A stretch of DNA of 64,000 nucleotides from Pelecanus crispus (taxonomy: Eukaryota; Chordata; Aves; Pelecaniformes; Pelecanidae), in the NCBI RefSeq assembly GCF_030463565.1, contig NC_134645.1:2239501-2303500 (forward strand). The letters run 5' to 3'. Every line of letters begins with the position of its first letter. The stretch's first letter is position 1. The translations under genes and the position numbers were made by a program. Below the pieces are notes generated by a model, which did not search any database, was not told the DNA's origin, and worked only from the letters and a program-made list of their open reading frames with translations. Shown here in pieces: positions 26,101 to 41,000 of this stretch.

Positions 26101-29100
26101 TTCTCCTTTCTTTTTGGGAACATTGCCAATACACTTCCTTGCCTCTTTCGGATGCGACTGTCCTCCTTCATGTCTGTGTTTTGTTCCATTTAGATCAGCG
26201 TAATGTTAGACCCTTTCTGCTGATGTGTATGCATGCAGAATTAATAGACTTCATCTACTACAAAAAGATGTTGGCAGGAGTTTTGTTGGCAGCAGACAGA
26301 GTAAGCACATAACTCCCTCAGTGGCTTAGTTACCCCGGTTGCCAGCCACATTCAATATTGGCCTCAAGGTGCTTCCTCTTGACCTTTAAAGCCTTGTGGA
26401 ATCTCGACCCGAGCGCTTTCTCCAAGGCAGCGATTCCCTCACCTTCCTGAGTGCCAAACAGGCTGACTCGCGTCCTCTCTGTCTCACCAGCAGGTATACA
26501 AATGTGCCCAGCTAACTAGCAACTTGCCTGCATCTACTACCTTTCCCCTGCAGAAATATCCAACCTAGTGTGATCACCAAAGTCACAGAGACTGTGTTCA
26601 AGTTTTTTTGCATCTTCTTCCCCCCAAAATGCAGGTTTGGCATCCAAAATTACACTGAAGTCCTCTACTTTTATGTAAATGCTGTATCTGGTTGTTATAA
26701 ATTAAAATACAAATTAAAGTTGTCACCCGCGGTCACACGCTTCCCTTAAACAAAATAATACTAAGCTTCAAAAAATAGGTGACAAGCATACACTGATCCT
26801 GATGGCAATTCATATTACTGGATGAAAAGATTAAAAATAGCGAGCTCTCTTTAGTATAAATCGATCCACGTAATCTACATTTATTTCAATCCAGTAAAAC
26901 TTTCAGTAAGTAAATCACGGTTGTATGCAATACACAATTCAAGGACAACACCAATTCCTAATTCTTTTGACCCTCACATCCATGAATAAAACCGTAAGCA
27001 CTCTCATTGGCTTGTACACTGACTAACAGGTCTTGATTCGGCAGTGCTTGTATACGGGTGTTCCTCTTCAGTCACAACCTGCCCTATTTAGTACCCAAAA
27101 CTGAGCTTAGTAGCAAAGTATTTGCTGGACTGGACCTAAGAGCAGGATTTATATTAAGAAAGTTTTTACTTCAAGAAAATTAGGTTATATTCTGAAAATA
27201 AAATGCAATTTAAAACAATCTATAGGCAGCTTTTGGGGGGAGAGGCCTAGATTGTGTTAAAGATGCGGTAGTTACCTGAATATCCTTCCTGCCCCATGAC
27301 CCCTTTGGCCTCTATGGCACTTGCCTCAATACTGCCAATAGTAACAAAACACAGCAAGTAACAGAGTTGGAATCTATAGTCATAACTGCCCCTGCAGAAC
27401 CATTGTATGCAAATATGTAGTCACAATTGCATTTCAGAATATTATTTTAAGCACCAAACTCAAACTAACCGAAAAGACTGTTTAAACAATAGTCAGTAAA
27501 TATGTTCACTAAAATAAGAATATTTTTTTCTTTTTTATTTACTTTGGAGGAAATTTGCACATCAGTCCTCTCACAAAAATGGTTTTCATAGATAAAAATT
27601 TTAACCTTCTTTTTAACCAGTCCGTACTTCAGCTTCCCAGTAAAAGTTCAGCTTTTCCAAACACCGCCTCTTGGGAAAAAACTTACATTGTTTCCAGAGA
27701 AACACATAGTTGTGTTTGAATGGAGGGCAATAGCTTGTGTTTTCAAAATCCTGGTTATACTTAACAAAGTACTGACACAGGCCTGCATTGCAGAAGGCTT
27801 ATTTCAGAGCATTAAAAGACAGCATAAAATGAGAAAGCTGATCCTGGCCTCTTTTCATCTCACTGGAAAGTTTGGCTCAACTCCAATCTTCCCTCGGTTT
27901 AGGGAGCAGTCAACAAACTACTTGTCAGTATAAGAAAACACAATTATTCAGCCACTTTACCTTTCTGGGATCATTTTCCTTGAGGTCTGTTTCCTAGTCT
28001 TATTCCATGTGCCAGGGCTTTCTGGGACAGTCACAGGTTAACATAAAGTGAATGTGATAAAAACCGCAAGCGCTACCTTCGCTGTAATTGCTGCTACAGG
28101 TACGCTGTAATTGCCACAAATAAGCAATCATTTTTATCATAGTAGAAGAAGGTGTGGTTTAGTTTGCGCTTGTCAGAGGGTCTGTAGGAGTTTTCACAAC
28201 AGAGAATCAACACTGCTTTTATTTTAGCAACAAGAGCTGTTCAAGTGATGGTATTTAAGGAATGAGGTCACATATTCAAGCTGTTTAGATACAACAGTGT
28301 TCAAAGATGTCAGTCAGGCTCCAAGTGGATAAAAAGTGCATCAGCTTATCAGCCAGGCATTTCTAGTGCTGGTGTGCTTCTCGCATTTAATAAAGCAAGG
28401 CATGCAAAGTCAACTCCATCCTGGCGCAGAAAGATGCTTCTGAAGCCCTTTACGCTATTATAGCACAGTTAGAAAGTATGAGTTACAAGACTTGATGCAT
28501 GTCTCTGAATTTTTCTTGAACACTTCAATGGTTCAAGAAAAAATAAAAAAAATCACTGTTCTTACCTGAATCAGTTTTTCTCTGTATTAGGAAAGATTTC
28601 AGTACGACAGATGTTGTAGCAGGAAGTCCTAGGCAACCAAACACATTTCAATTAGTATATTGCTGCAACTTACTCAGTAAAGTACTAATCTGACTGTATA
28701 ACTTCATCCAGATATATTTAACTAACATGGAAGATTTGGCCCAAGGTTTTTGGCCAATGGCAGAATATATTTGAATGTTCCCATGCATCCATAGAAAGAC
28801 CAAAATCTACTCTATTAAGTATCCCGTTATGTAAAAAATTGGATCAATGGCTGACATGGTCTGAAATTAGTTGGTGTGACTGTAACCTCAGTAGAAATTT
28901 GCTTGAGCACAACTAGACTTAAATTTGAGCTTTTGTAAAAAAGATCAACGAGTTGTTGATAGTCAAGTGGTCCAAACCTGGTTTACCACATTTCAACTAA
29001 AATCAACAGGATTATAAACACTGATACCAGATTTTATTTGGCCCACAACCTTTACAATAAATTTCTTTTCAAATGTAGTCAGTTAAAAAAAAAAAATCTC

Positions 29101-32100
29101 CCTTTTCCTAAATGCATGTAGCATGGTTAGACAGACAAGTTTATCTGAAAAATATAAATTTTGTCTCCCAATATACATAAATCCAATGCTTTTACACTCC
29201 CATAAATTTCTTCTTAATGGTTAGTAAGATTAGTTAGATATGTCCTTTCTCAAAACACATTTTAGAAAGAGTATTTGCCACTGAAGTTTTAATAAATATA
29301 TTTCTGATAGGTCTTTAAATTATTATTTCTGTTACAATAGAGCCAAAAATTAGGCATTAGAATCAAATCTTTGAAGAATTTCCACTGGCCAAGGCTCCAC
29401 GCTGAAAATATTTACATGCATGAGTTCAATAAAAGTATTCACATAAATAAAATAATTCATGTGTATAAATGTTGCAGACTTCAGCTGAAAAGTTGATAGC
29501 ACTCAGTACAAAAACACTAGAATTACCTTTAATACACGTGGGATAAACCAGGCTGTCAGGCAGTGATCTGTATTAAATTTTTATGAAACAGTTTATGCCA
29601 AATGTACTTCCTCTGACTTCATAAATGCAAAACAATTTATTTCCAGGCCTCACACGTCTAGCAGATGTACATTAGGCTTTATTAATTTACATCATTACAG
29701 AGATACCAAGATTGGGCCTTTGCACTGGTAAATATCTCAATAAATCGTATTATTAAGTTTCTAGCTTCCCCTAAATTGTATTTTACTGTTTGTATATTGA
29801 AGTAACAAGATTGCAACAGCAATGAAAAATATTTACAGCCTAGTTTGATTTACATTGCTTCATGTTTACACAGAAGCCAAACATATTCAACAAGCCTCAC
29901 CTGTACTATGAATTTTACTCAAGGAAATAAGCCTGTGTTGCTTAACAGCAATACCTAAGTGCATAAAGAATTCGCTTCAAAGAGAGGACCTGAATTTCAG
30001 GAATTAACCCTGAGAACTTCCTGAAACGCCTGCTCCCATTATATTTGTACAGCACCCAAGGGACTGTAGAATTAGCCCTAGTACGATACAGAAATCCAAG
30101 AATACTTAAGTATCATTGAAAGATATCACAACTTCCGACTTTTCCAGATGTGATCCTGTTTAATATTTGTTACGTTAAAGAGGAACAGAGAAGATGGGTG
30201 GGTGAAAACCTTTAACAGGGACTGGATTCACAGCACTCATGCACACTGCATGATATAATCCTTCAATTCAAACTATTTTGCAAGCATAAAAAGTGTCAAG
30301 CAGCAAGTTAAGCAGAGAATTATTTCACTAAATTCTGACCAAATAAAATTAACAATCCAGTAACTATTGCTTTCCCAATTCTAACCTGGACAGCAACCAT
30401 CTGAACTGTGAGATATTCAGTATTTATCTCTAGGCAGAAAGAAGAAATGTGGAATGTCCAGCTGTAGAAATGATCAGTGAAAGTACTGCCATAGAAAGTG
30501 AAAGTACCAAAGGGAGCAGCCAGTGGGTAAACTGAGACACTTAAAACTGAATATATTCTGTTTGAAAAAAAAAAAAAAAACATTGTCACTGACATGACTA
30601 AAATTGTTCTTGTTCATTTGCACGCTGCTCATTCTTTTCTTTCTCTCCCCCCAACCAATAGTGGACATCACAGATAATTTTTGTCCTTTCCTTGTTCCAA
30701 AATGAAATTCAAGCAGGCCTGAAAGACTGATTTTTGTTTCGGGAACTTTCACCTTGCTCTTTTGGCACTGTTCGTTGTCTTATTTGTTTAGCCTGTGTAT
30801 GTAGTCTATGTACCTGAGCCTGCCCCGAAACAAAATTATGACTTAGGCTAAAAATAGAAGGCAAATTGTATCTGGTTTCCCTGTTGGAAGTACAAATTGT
30901 TTCTATTCATTGTGAAAGAGGCAAACCTGTTGCTAGCTACTGGAAATATCTTTCCAACAGATAAACCTGATTGAAGGATAGTCTCCCTAGACAGTAAGTC
31001 CCTGGACAGTCTCCCTGCTCTCCAAAGGCTCCCACTGGATATTCTCCTTCCTTTGGAATTCTCCCCATGGTGGAAGCTGGCACAGAGAGGCACAGAGCTC
31101 CTACTAAGGAGCATTTACATTAACATTGGTTGTCCACACAAATTTCACTCAGGAAGGCTAACAATAACGAGTTGGTCCTTCAGTTCATGTAAGCTGTCAT
31201 GGCGACTTTTTTGGTTTGGTTTTTTGGGGGTTTGTTTTTTGGTTTTGGTTTGGTTTTTTTTTTAACAAGCATTGTGGCATTACACCGAACATCCATGTTG
31301 AGATACAACAGGTTAGAGGTGACAAATGCTTTGTCTCTTAGACTCATCCAAGCTGCAGAATTGTATGAGTGCTGGAAATGTGGGTTTCAAGTTCAAACTG
31401 GACTACCTTATTACACAGCATCAAGGCTACATTAATAAGGATTCTGATGAGCATGGTTTTTTTCAGTTTTTGACCAAAACTCTCTTGTCTGTACAATACA
31501 ATAAACATCTCGATAACCTCCCGAACAAATGTAACCTATCTTAAGTTGTCCATTAAGCAATTTTCAACCAAGGTAATTTATTTCCATTATAACCAATTTG
31601 TAGGGTACGAAGCACATTTTACCACTTCATTATTTCATGTTACCAAAATGCTGGGTGATCTACGTTGTTTAAATGTCTCATTTCATGGCTGAACAAAAGG
31701 TATCAGAGTAATTTTACATATCTGATTCAGAAAATCAGAATTCTTACAGATGGAGTTCAAATAGAAATGGAACGATTGAGTCTATTTCAGTTATTTACCA
31801 GACATACTAGCAATTACAAACGTTTCTAATTTGCTGTTAATTGAAGGTACATTACAATTGTGCTACACTCTGTACTTATTTTGGCCAGACCTTCAGCTCC
31901 AATAAACCAGCAAACCTCAGTTATGTTAATTAACCTGTGTAATTTAGGCCAACTGAACGTAACTGCCTTCAGGATTTTTCTATATTTTTATGCTTGCTCA
32001 TCTTAATATACTTGTTTCTTGTGGAGAAGCAGAATTGCTCACTGTAAATGCAGAGCAAAGTCCAGAAGAGCGAGCCTAGAACAGCTTCTTCGTTTCTCTA

Positions 32101-34118
32101 CTATTACTGGGAGCCATCACACAACAGCTTTGAAAAGAAATACCCCAAAACTGGAATGCGTTGTCATCTTTCAGTCAGCTACAGTATCTATTACCTCAGA
32201 AACCATCCTTTCCTTTGACAGCCACAGCAGAGCCTTCTCCAGTCTGAGCTTTTGCCAGCAGATCTCTGAAAATGGTGTCAGGGAACTGATTTAGCCCAGT
32301 CACACAGTGATGCTGAGTAACTCTGATCCTCACCGGGAGTCATTGCTGCTGCTGTCACTTCTGAGTCATTACATTTTCCGAGGAAGTAGCCTTCTCTGCT
32401 AGCTCAAACTTTCTTTGCTACATCAATGCTGAGTTCAACATGCGCTTTGCAACTTCCCCCAGTAAAACAAAACATCCACGGAAGTTCCTTTGGGGAAGGA
32501 ACAATAGCCGATCCCTAGCCATGACTTACTAAATACTTCTGCCTTCTTTTTGTTTCTTTTCTTTACACAGGAGTCAAATTCTCTTTAAAAATCATACATC
32601 TAAATCCTCAAAATGAAAACTTTCTAAAAGCAACTTCTGATCTCACTTCAACACTCTCTGCCTTCATTCCCTTTGGTCCGCATCATCTTCCTCTTTTCCT
32701 CTATACCTATTTCCATCTTCCTATGCTTGTTTCCTTCAGACACCTTCTAATCTTTTTATGGTTTTTAAACTAAAATATATTTTAATTTTTTATTTTGGGA
32801 AATAGCGATAAAATTCATTGCTGGACAGTAAAGAGGGCACACAGCTTTGAGGTGAGATCACATCCTCTCCGCCAGCCTTAAACTCCAGACTACCCCAGCT
32901 CCTTAGAGAATCTTTCCACTGAGTGCAACAGACATTTAAATCTTCATACCTTGACTTCACCATCTTACAGACGCATACAAGGCGCTATTCTATACTACAA
33001 CATGCTTTACTGTTCTTTCTGGCTCACTTCTAGAGTAGTAAACAGAATTCATTTTCCATCTACTACTTACCCTCCTTTGTAAACATAAAATTTATCTCCA
33101 TATGTTACCTCGTTAAAAAACCAAGTCAATTTATTGTTTAAGGCTGTGGATTTCTTATTCAGTGCCAAGAGAGATGATAATGAAAAGTCATACCGCTCTC
33201 TGCGTATAGATGCAGCTGGGTGGAAAAAGGAAGGGAGGTAGGGAAGAATGACAGGTCAAAGCTGTTTGATGCTTTCCGTCAAGTGCAGCCTACCTATTGA
33301 AAGCCAGTGCTCTGGAGGCCACTTCCAAACAACAGATATTTACACATTTTGTTATTTTACAGGCAACTTAAGCCATTGTGCAATCTATAAATACTTGTGT
33401 CTTCATGATTAGGTAAGATCCCTCCATACTACACAAAGTTTTACGTGTCACTCATTCTATGTAGGCTGCCAACATTCACGTTCTTAGACCAATGAATTCT
33501 TCAAACCATAAGCACTAGCATCTGAATCCTTTCAAAAAAGGAATATATAAGCGCAAGCCAAGGAAGAAGCAGTCACGAGAAGCTTTTTTCAGCTCTGAAA
33601 ATACTAAGTCATGCTCTGCAGAGTGCTGAAATGACATTTCTTTCTCAAGCAACCTATGCAATGCCTTTGCAACACTGGCAAACCACAAATAAGCTTTTGA
33701 TAATAGCTCCTTTTTAAAACTTCACACATCTGTGAGAGTCCAAGTAGCTGATCAGTGTTGCACCACTTCAAGTTTTGGTCAGGAGAAACTCTCTCTCACT
33801 TGCAGCGTGCTCAGAGTTAATCACCTCCTTGCAAAACATAACATATTTCTTTGGATTGAGCTTCAAACTGACAATAATTTTATCACAGACTATTAACAAA
33901 TGTAAAGGTTTTTGTTAAAAAAAATTCACCCACACCAGGATATCGCTCAGGTCTAAGGAACATGCCATGTGAAGTTCTCTCAAGTATTTCAGATGTACTA
34001 AGCCAAAAACTGTAGCTTAAATTGTCTGTACGTTTACCCTTCTGTGAAAGTAGGTTTCTTTTTTCCATCCCCCATTGTCCTTCACGCATTTTCACCTGCC
34101 AAAGCACATTTTTAAAAC
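23166..34118. other. Intergenic DNA, no gene recognised
   Basis: AT-rich non-coding sequence between the 141-bp duplication and the dispersed repeat pair. It contains T runs (about 24838-24854), A runs and a GT-rich tract at 31207-31262. The longest open frames are about 110 codons and show no recognisable domain or splice-site support. Confidence 0.55.
31207..31262. repeat. T/G low-complexity tract
   Basis: The plus strand is almost purely T and G (repeated TTTGG and TTTTGG, plus a GGGGG run) for about 55 bp. The opposite strand is therefore CA/A-rich. This is simple low-complexity sequence with no coding meaning. Confidence 0.8.
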
Positions 34119-34167
34119 CAGCACTGGGGCAATTTCTTCCCACAGACACCCCGGTAGGAATCCCCAA
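34119..34167 (+). repeat. Dispersed 48-bp repeat, copy 1
   Basis: Begins CAGCACTGGGGCAATTTCTT and continues through CAGACACCCCGGTAGGAAT. A second, diverged copy in the same orientation lies 838 bp downstream at 34957. The flanks are not obviously alike, so this looks like two insertions, or two survivors, of one unknown element. I do not recognise the family. Confidence 0.75.
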
Positions 34168-34956
34168 TTATATAATCTCTGCATTCTGTCTTTCACCACC
34201 ATGTAGCAGCATAACCATAGTGGGCTTTTTGAAGAAGCTGACGGCTGCATCTGTTTGGGGACTCCATATACTTTGAAAAAAGCCCAAATCTTCTCAGGTT
34301 CTTCAGCTTTCAAAAAAGTTTGCCCGTATTGAAAGGGTTTTCCTTTCCTGCCTTATAGCCTCACTGAAATACGGACATACTGTTGATACAGACAGCATTT
34401 TTTCCTAATTGAATTGTAAGGGTTTCTTTTTTTTCCCCTGTATAGACAGGAGTATTCTTAGTTCATGAATCTTCCTGATTCTTTTTTCAAGAGTTCAGAA
34501 GTGAAATATTGACCCAGCACTTCCTGCAAACACTGTGGCATCACGTATGCCAAGCTCTCTGCAGAGTGCAAACATGGGACATCAGAGAACTTACTCCATG
34601 GAGTTCTCCTTGAAGTTGGAATTATTTGCTAAGCCTGAAGGATAAACTAAAAAATTTTACGTTTCTTAACCTTATCAACAAAAAAGCTGTTTGTTTTACA
34701 TATTCTAGGTCATGAATATCTGGAAATCTGAAGCCTTCTAAAAATGCAGATGGTGGGCTAAAACAACGTAGAAAATGTGAAGGTTTGCAGCCTTTTCTCT
34801 CTCCACGATGTTTACACAGCATGTTTGAGGGTGTGCAGTCGTAGCTGCTTAAAGAGGAGCCAGGTAGTCGTGATGGTTGCAGAAACTAAGCGTCCAGAGC
34901 CTGGTAGGTCACAAGCAATGAAGCTAGCCGTGCCTTGTTACTGCCTTGGGGATGAA

Positions 34957-35005
34957 CAGCACTGGGGCAATTTTTTCCCCATAGACACCCCAGCAGGAAT
35001 TCTCA
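34957..35005 (+). repeat. Dispersed 48-bp repeat, copy 2
   Basis: Begins CAGCACTGGGGCAATTTTTT and continues through TAGACACCCCAGCAGGAAT. It is the direct-repeat partner of the copy at 34119, with a handful of substitutions and a one-base length difference. Confidence 0.75.
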
Positions 35006-38000
35006 CTTGGTAACTGAAAGGTCTCCTTGTTACCTCTTGGTCTCACCGGGTTACAGTGCAAGAGCTGAGCACAAACTCTATAGATAATGACTAATCATCT
35101 AAAAGGGTACTGTGCTGATTTTCCCAGTGAAACGTAGCAGCTACAGAAAATCCATTTACAGCCTGTCAAGGATGGGTGAAAGAAAGAAAGGAAAATCACA
35201 AAGGAGCTAATTCTTCATCTTTTTTCCTCCTTAGTCATTAGTCAGAGCCCATTAAACCCAGCTACGAGTCCCCTATTAAGGACAGAAGACCCCTGCAGAT
35301 ATAATGGGGAACTTGAATGTGAGGAGACCCCTCGCAGCAGCCTGTGCACTGCCATCTGCCCACCACCAGCTTACTGTTGATAATGCTTCATTACCGTGAA
35401 TGTCTTCGATTAGGGATCTTGAGCCAGCTGTGCCCTCTTGGTTTGAGTCTCGCAATGTGTCACTGCAGCAATACAAATTTAGCCAGTCCATTACCCTCAG
35501 GTTGTCTGACTAAGCAGCTTTTGGCTGAGAAAATGTTCTCTTATTTCGCCACTTGGACCAAATTTTTATTTCAGATATAATCCTGCAGTCTTAGCATTTC
35601 CTAGTCAGGGCTACACTTCTAAAAATCCAAGGACAGACTGGGCCCTTACTGGGTAAATGCTGGTGAATAGCTCAGAAAGGAATCCACAACTAAGCCTCTT
35701 TTTTTCAGCCTGAGAATTAATAAAGGGATGACGGGACACACAAAAATGGACAGAAAACAAAATGTTAAAGATACCACAGGATCAAATTCTATTCTCCGTA
35801 AAATATTAACTGTTCTGCAAGAATTTACTAAATCTAGTACTAAAACTACTTGCCTTTTCAAGGGTATGGAGAAATATTCAGTAACCCCAAGTCAGGTGTT
35901 CCTAGTTAAAGGACTATATGATATAGCAGTAATCCCACATGCTGTAATTTTAATACAATATTGACTGATGCTTTGGAACATAATTCATAACGCTAGCTTT
36001 TTATTTACTACTTAAGAATATGGGAGACAAGTCTTCAGAAAAACTTCCTGACATAAAAAATATTAACTGCAGAAAGGTTGCCTCTCAGGGCGGTAAATCT
36101 GGTGCCAAAAAGTAAGTAACTTTTTGTGTGTGTGGAAATAATGTGGCAAGCTCTTGTAGGCTGACTACAGATATCTCCCTCTTTACATTCTACACACACA
36201 GAGCTCTATACTGCATGAGCTGGTTTTGTTTGCAGATGACAGGGTTTCTCAGCAACATAAGAATGTGAAGTAGAAACAGCATGTGTCAATAGGAACAAAG
36301 CAAAAAGTCAATCTTGGTTTCCTTTCACAATCTGGTAGTTTTCCTTTCATGCATTTCCCCTACTATGCTTTTTGCCTGCAGATTACCCAACAATTTTCAG
36401 AGCTTGTCTCAGGTACATTCCTGCTGCATACACAAAAATGCCCCAAAAGAAAAGGGGAAATAAAGGGCATAAATATAAGTACCTAGACAACACGGTTTGC
36501 TTCACATGCAACTACACAATACACACAGACAGATCTAGGCCCCATTCTATATTAGTGGGAAAATCTCAAACCTGATGCAGTTTTATTAGATCTACTGATA
36601 TGCAGAATTGCAGCTTCTTAGCTTAGATCTAATATTCATCCCACCTGGATATTATGAGTGCTTCTGAGTAATCATACTGGTTTCATCAGACCCAAGAGTG
36701 GATAAGTTAAAAAGGGCTCTAATGATCAGTTTTAAAATTCTGGGAATATGTATATTAGAAACCTATTTAACCCTTTTTTTTTTTTTTAATGGTTATGTCT
36801 TGGACTAGAACCATTGGTCTCTTTGGACACATCTGACTGCAAATAACATTCCTCAGTTCTGATGTCACCATATTAATTAGCCTTTAAATGCAGCCCCCTA
36901 ATTGTCACTGAGAGCTGCTTCTTCACTATCACTGAAATTAATTATCTTTTGCATCAAGCCTCAAACTGATAGGCAATGAGGTAAACTACAGAAAAAAAAG
37001 GCCCAATGTAGCCAACACCAAAGTGCTCTCTGTCATTTATGCAGCCCCTCCTCAGCCTAGGAGAAGCAAAAGCAGCCTTGAGACTCAGCACATTTGGGAG
37101 GGTCCAGCAAGCTATCTAAACCACATTCACTTACCAGCTCTAGCTTTGTTTGTAGAAGTTGAAACCAAGCGGGGAAAGAATACCAACAAAAACTCCTCGC
37201 TACTCAAGTTCGATTTGTCCTCTAATGGCTTATCTTGGGGAAGGAAAAAAACTTGTTGCTGCTCACCCTTCACGCCTTCACAAAAGGAGTACAAAAGAAT
37301 GAAAGAAGTCATGTCGCAATTTCACTATTCCCAGCAGGCTTATGTCCTGCATACTGTCAATCTAGTCCTGAATATTTATATCACTACCAGTCAACAGACT
37401 GTGTTCCTTCACAAACTGCCAGCCAAAGGGATTTCTCACAGCCAAGCAGCTGCTATTCTTCTCTGTCCTTTCCAAGGGCTCAACAGTCACTAGGTAGAGA
37501 AAGATCAGGCCAAACAAGGGGAAAATTCACATGTTCTTAAGTCTCAAAACAAAAGAACAGACAGATTCATCCACAGTCACAAGGATCAAGGGCACAAGAA
37601 GCAATCAATGTTTTTGATCCAAGAACTTTTGGAAGAGGAGTTGTATTAGGAGACTCTATAGAAACAACATTTTGGTAGCTAAGTCTGTGAAGAGGGTGGT
37701 TTGAGCATCACAACAGAAATGGCATTCATGTCTGCCAGCTTGAAGGGCTCAAATGCTCTGCCTGATAGAGGAGGTGAGGGATTTCAGAACAGTGCAGGAA
37801 CTATAACTCAGCACTTCCAACACACTGGATGTCACCCGGATCGTTCATCTAACATTTGCCACATGACTAAAGAAACTGGGATAGCAATTCTTTTTGTCAG
37901 TGTCATTCCTCTATTTTGTCATCTCTTAAATTACCATATGACCAGATGGGATAAGTGTCAAAGTTTTAAATCTGCAGCATCTGTCCCACCCTTTCTTAGC

Positions 38001-41000
38001 AGGATGTGGGGAATATAACATTTTACTAGTAATCCTTGAAGAAGTTATCTTGTAAAGAGAGTCACTGACCTATTCTGTGACTCATTCATCAGACAAAGGC
38101 TAATTCAGTCTGCTTACAGTATGGAGCCAGAACTAACTTCTCAGAATGCTTTGTTTCCACAACTTCCCTCTAATTGAGGCAATTTACTTATCCAGGATAG
38201 TTCAGTTGTATTTTAATAAACTGTCTTCTGAAATTGTTATGGAATTTCTTCACGCTCTGCAGAAGCAGGGTTCTCCTCACTAATATCAAATACAAATCTC
38301 GGGATGTTAATTTTCATTCCTCTCCTAGGCTGTCCACTGTTTCTGACAGTGGGCCAGACTCGAGGACATTATCACTCAAAGAAAATAAATTTTCAGATAA
38401 GCACATATGCATTTTTCTGTTCTCTAGCATGGTCCACAGACTCACAACAGTGGCATTTTCACAGGAGTGTGACTCCAAGGTGAAGACAGGATCATCTTTG
38501 AAATGTGATCTTTGAACAAATAGAGATGATTATATATACTCTTCATTGTTCCCTGCATATTGAAAAACATGTAATTTTGCTAAAACTGAATGACTGATAT
38601 GAAGACTTTGAAATGCTTGTACCATACAGTTCAGAGGAGGCTTCCTGTAGTTCCACTAAAAATAAAAAAGAATGAAAAATATGACTCCTAGTATCTTCGG
38701 CTCTACCGATCAAGCCGTAGTCCAGCTGGGCACACTGATTTAACCCTGCAAGCCTGTATTTCCTTCTGCCACAACCAGCTAGATCGCCTCTTCCAAGACA
38801 CAGCAGAGGACCTCCTGGGAGAGTGAAAGCTCGTGGTCCCTTCTGCACTCTGCTTCCCAGACTCAGAGGCCATGTACCCAGCGTTCAAAGTATTTCCATG
38901 TCTGTCAGAGCAAGCTGTAGTTCAGGTGCTGACAGATAACACCACTGCTATGTTCTGTTAGCACTGTTAGCCGTACCACTGCATGTGTATCTCGGCTCTC
39001 TATTTGTCTAGAACAATAAACAGAAAAAAATGTTGAGGAAAAGATAAAAGTATTCCCCCCCCCTTTTTTCTAAAGCCAACAGTAAGTTAGCTGTCTTGGA
39101 ATAGGCCCTAGGACCGTGTTTTGATCAAACAGTTACAATAAAAATTAAGATAATAGCTACCAACCATAGAGCAAACTGTGAGCCCTGTTCAAAGGTGGTA
39201 AAAAGAAAAGTCTAGAATATAAACCTTACTTTTTTCCTGCTTCTGAAGCAAAAGGCAGAATGGGAATGAGTTCAACCTGCTCCAGGCACTGCTAGATGAT
39301 GGATGACTTCATTCATTCAAGTTGTAGCATTCCTTGAGGTTGCCAAGACTCAGACAAAAACTGCTTCTGCAAATTCCAGCACAGGTCCACAGGCTTTGCA
39401 CCAGAACAAGACAGCTCTGGTGTTTCTTTACTTGGGAAGCACTCTGGTGCATGGGGGATAGATATTACAGGAACTATTAGATGGCCAGGTGGACCTTAAC
39501 GGAACTGGAAACTGTTGGTTCAAAAAAATATTGAAGCTGCAAAGATGCTTTACCAAATTTGGCCAAGTTAACTTCAGACTTGGTGGTTAAACCCCCAAAC
39601 AAACAGATTCCAACAATACTGTTTTTTCCAGCTCCCAGTGTCATCTGGCATAAGCAGTAGTGCAGTTTTAGGCTTCTGGTTCTTTTATGCAAGGGAAACC
39701 TCTGATACTCTGGTGCTACTGAAATGGAGAACAGCTTCTGCAAGCAAAAGAGGAAGAAAGCCGCAGTCACATGCAGTGTCACACAGATGAAGTCATACAC
39801 TGGCATAACAGCAAGTGTTGTCAGTTGTCAAAGGCCATCTGTAGCCAGCAGACTTAAACTGTCATCCTGGAAAAAGATGCAAACAAGGCTAATGGGAGAT
39901 TGCATTATCCTCTCCCTGGCATTCAATCAAACGAAGCTTGTTCCCCGAACAGATATAGAAAACAAAGGGCTACATTCTTTCAGTTTCTTTTTTTCTTTTT
40001 TTTAAAAAAAATAATTATTTTTTGGCAGTTGATATATTTTCAAAATGACATGAGAAATAGGAAGACCCAAAGAACTCCAGAACTGAAGAGTCACTTGTCA
40101 AATGTGGGTTGCGTATACTCATTTGCTGCTACTGGGAGAGAGGGACTGCTCCACTGTTTGCTCTGCGGAATGGACTCACAGAGTTTTGATTTGAATCATT
40201 TAGGGGTTTGCTATGTAAGCAATCTGACACTCTGTTTGTGTGCTTCCTCTCTTTTTGCGGATGGGGGGAGTTATTTTTACAGTGCCAAACGCAGTGTGGG
40301 AACTGCTGGAAAAGGATACTAAGAAATCCATTCCTTGGAGCAGGAAAGGGATACGCACTTAGAGATGATGCATTAAGCGTTCCTGAGGGAAAGGATAGAG
40401 ATGGCTCCCAGTACACTTTGTGCATCCTCCAGCTGGTGTCAGGTTTGCAAATCAACCTCCAGCTGAAGACAGGAGATGAGCTCGGGGAGAGGTACACATT
40501 CCACCACGCATAGGCCCCAACGATGCAAGAAGGGAAATATTAGCAGTCTGTATTCTAGGAGGCAAAGATAAATGTGCTTGTTTGGTTGGTTCTAGTGCAG
40601 ACAGGGGCCAAAGAAGAGGAGCACTGAAATCTGAAAAATGAGTCTTGGGATCTGCGCCTGGTACTGATGCAAATGAAGGTGAAACTATACAAACAGCAAC
40701 ACAATCAGACCATTCATCATTCCTTCATTAGCAGCTTTTCTTTGCAACACCACCACCAAAGAAAAAAACCTTCCCTCTTTTTACCAACGACCAAGAGGAC
40801 TGAAAAGAAAGCCTAATTGGTCAGTGTACAGTATGCACACTGTTTGTAAGACCGTTTGTTATGCAAATAAGATAGCCCTGAATCCATAGGTGCTGTTAGT
40901 GTAATTCAATTTACACAACCCTTGTGATACAGAAACTTACTGAGTATGTGATAGGGAATCTCAACTTAGGGCAAAACAGTTGCCTGCTACTAGCAGAAAA

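Noticed and set aside
37023..37493. 156-codon open frame, plus strand
   Set aside because: Longest intergenic opening, but no domain or promoter was recognised, and about one frame this long is expected by chance in a window this size.
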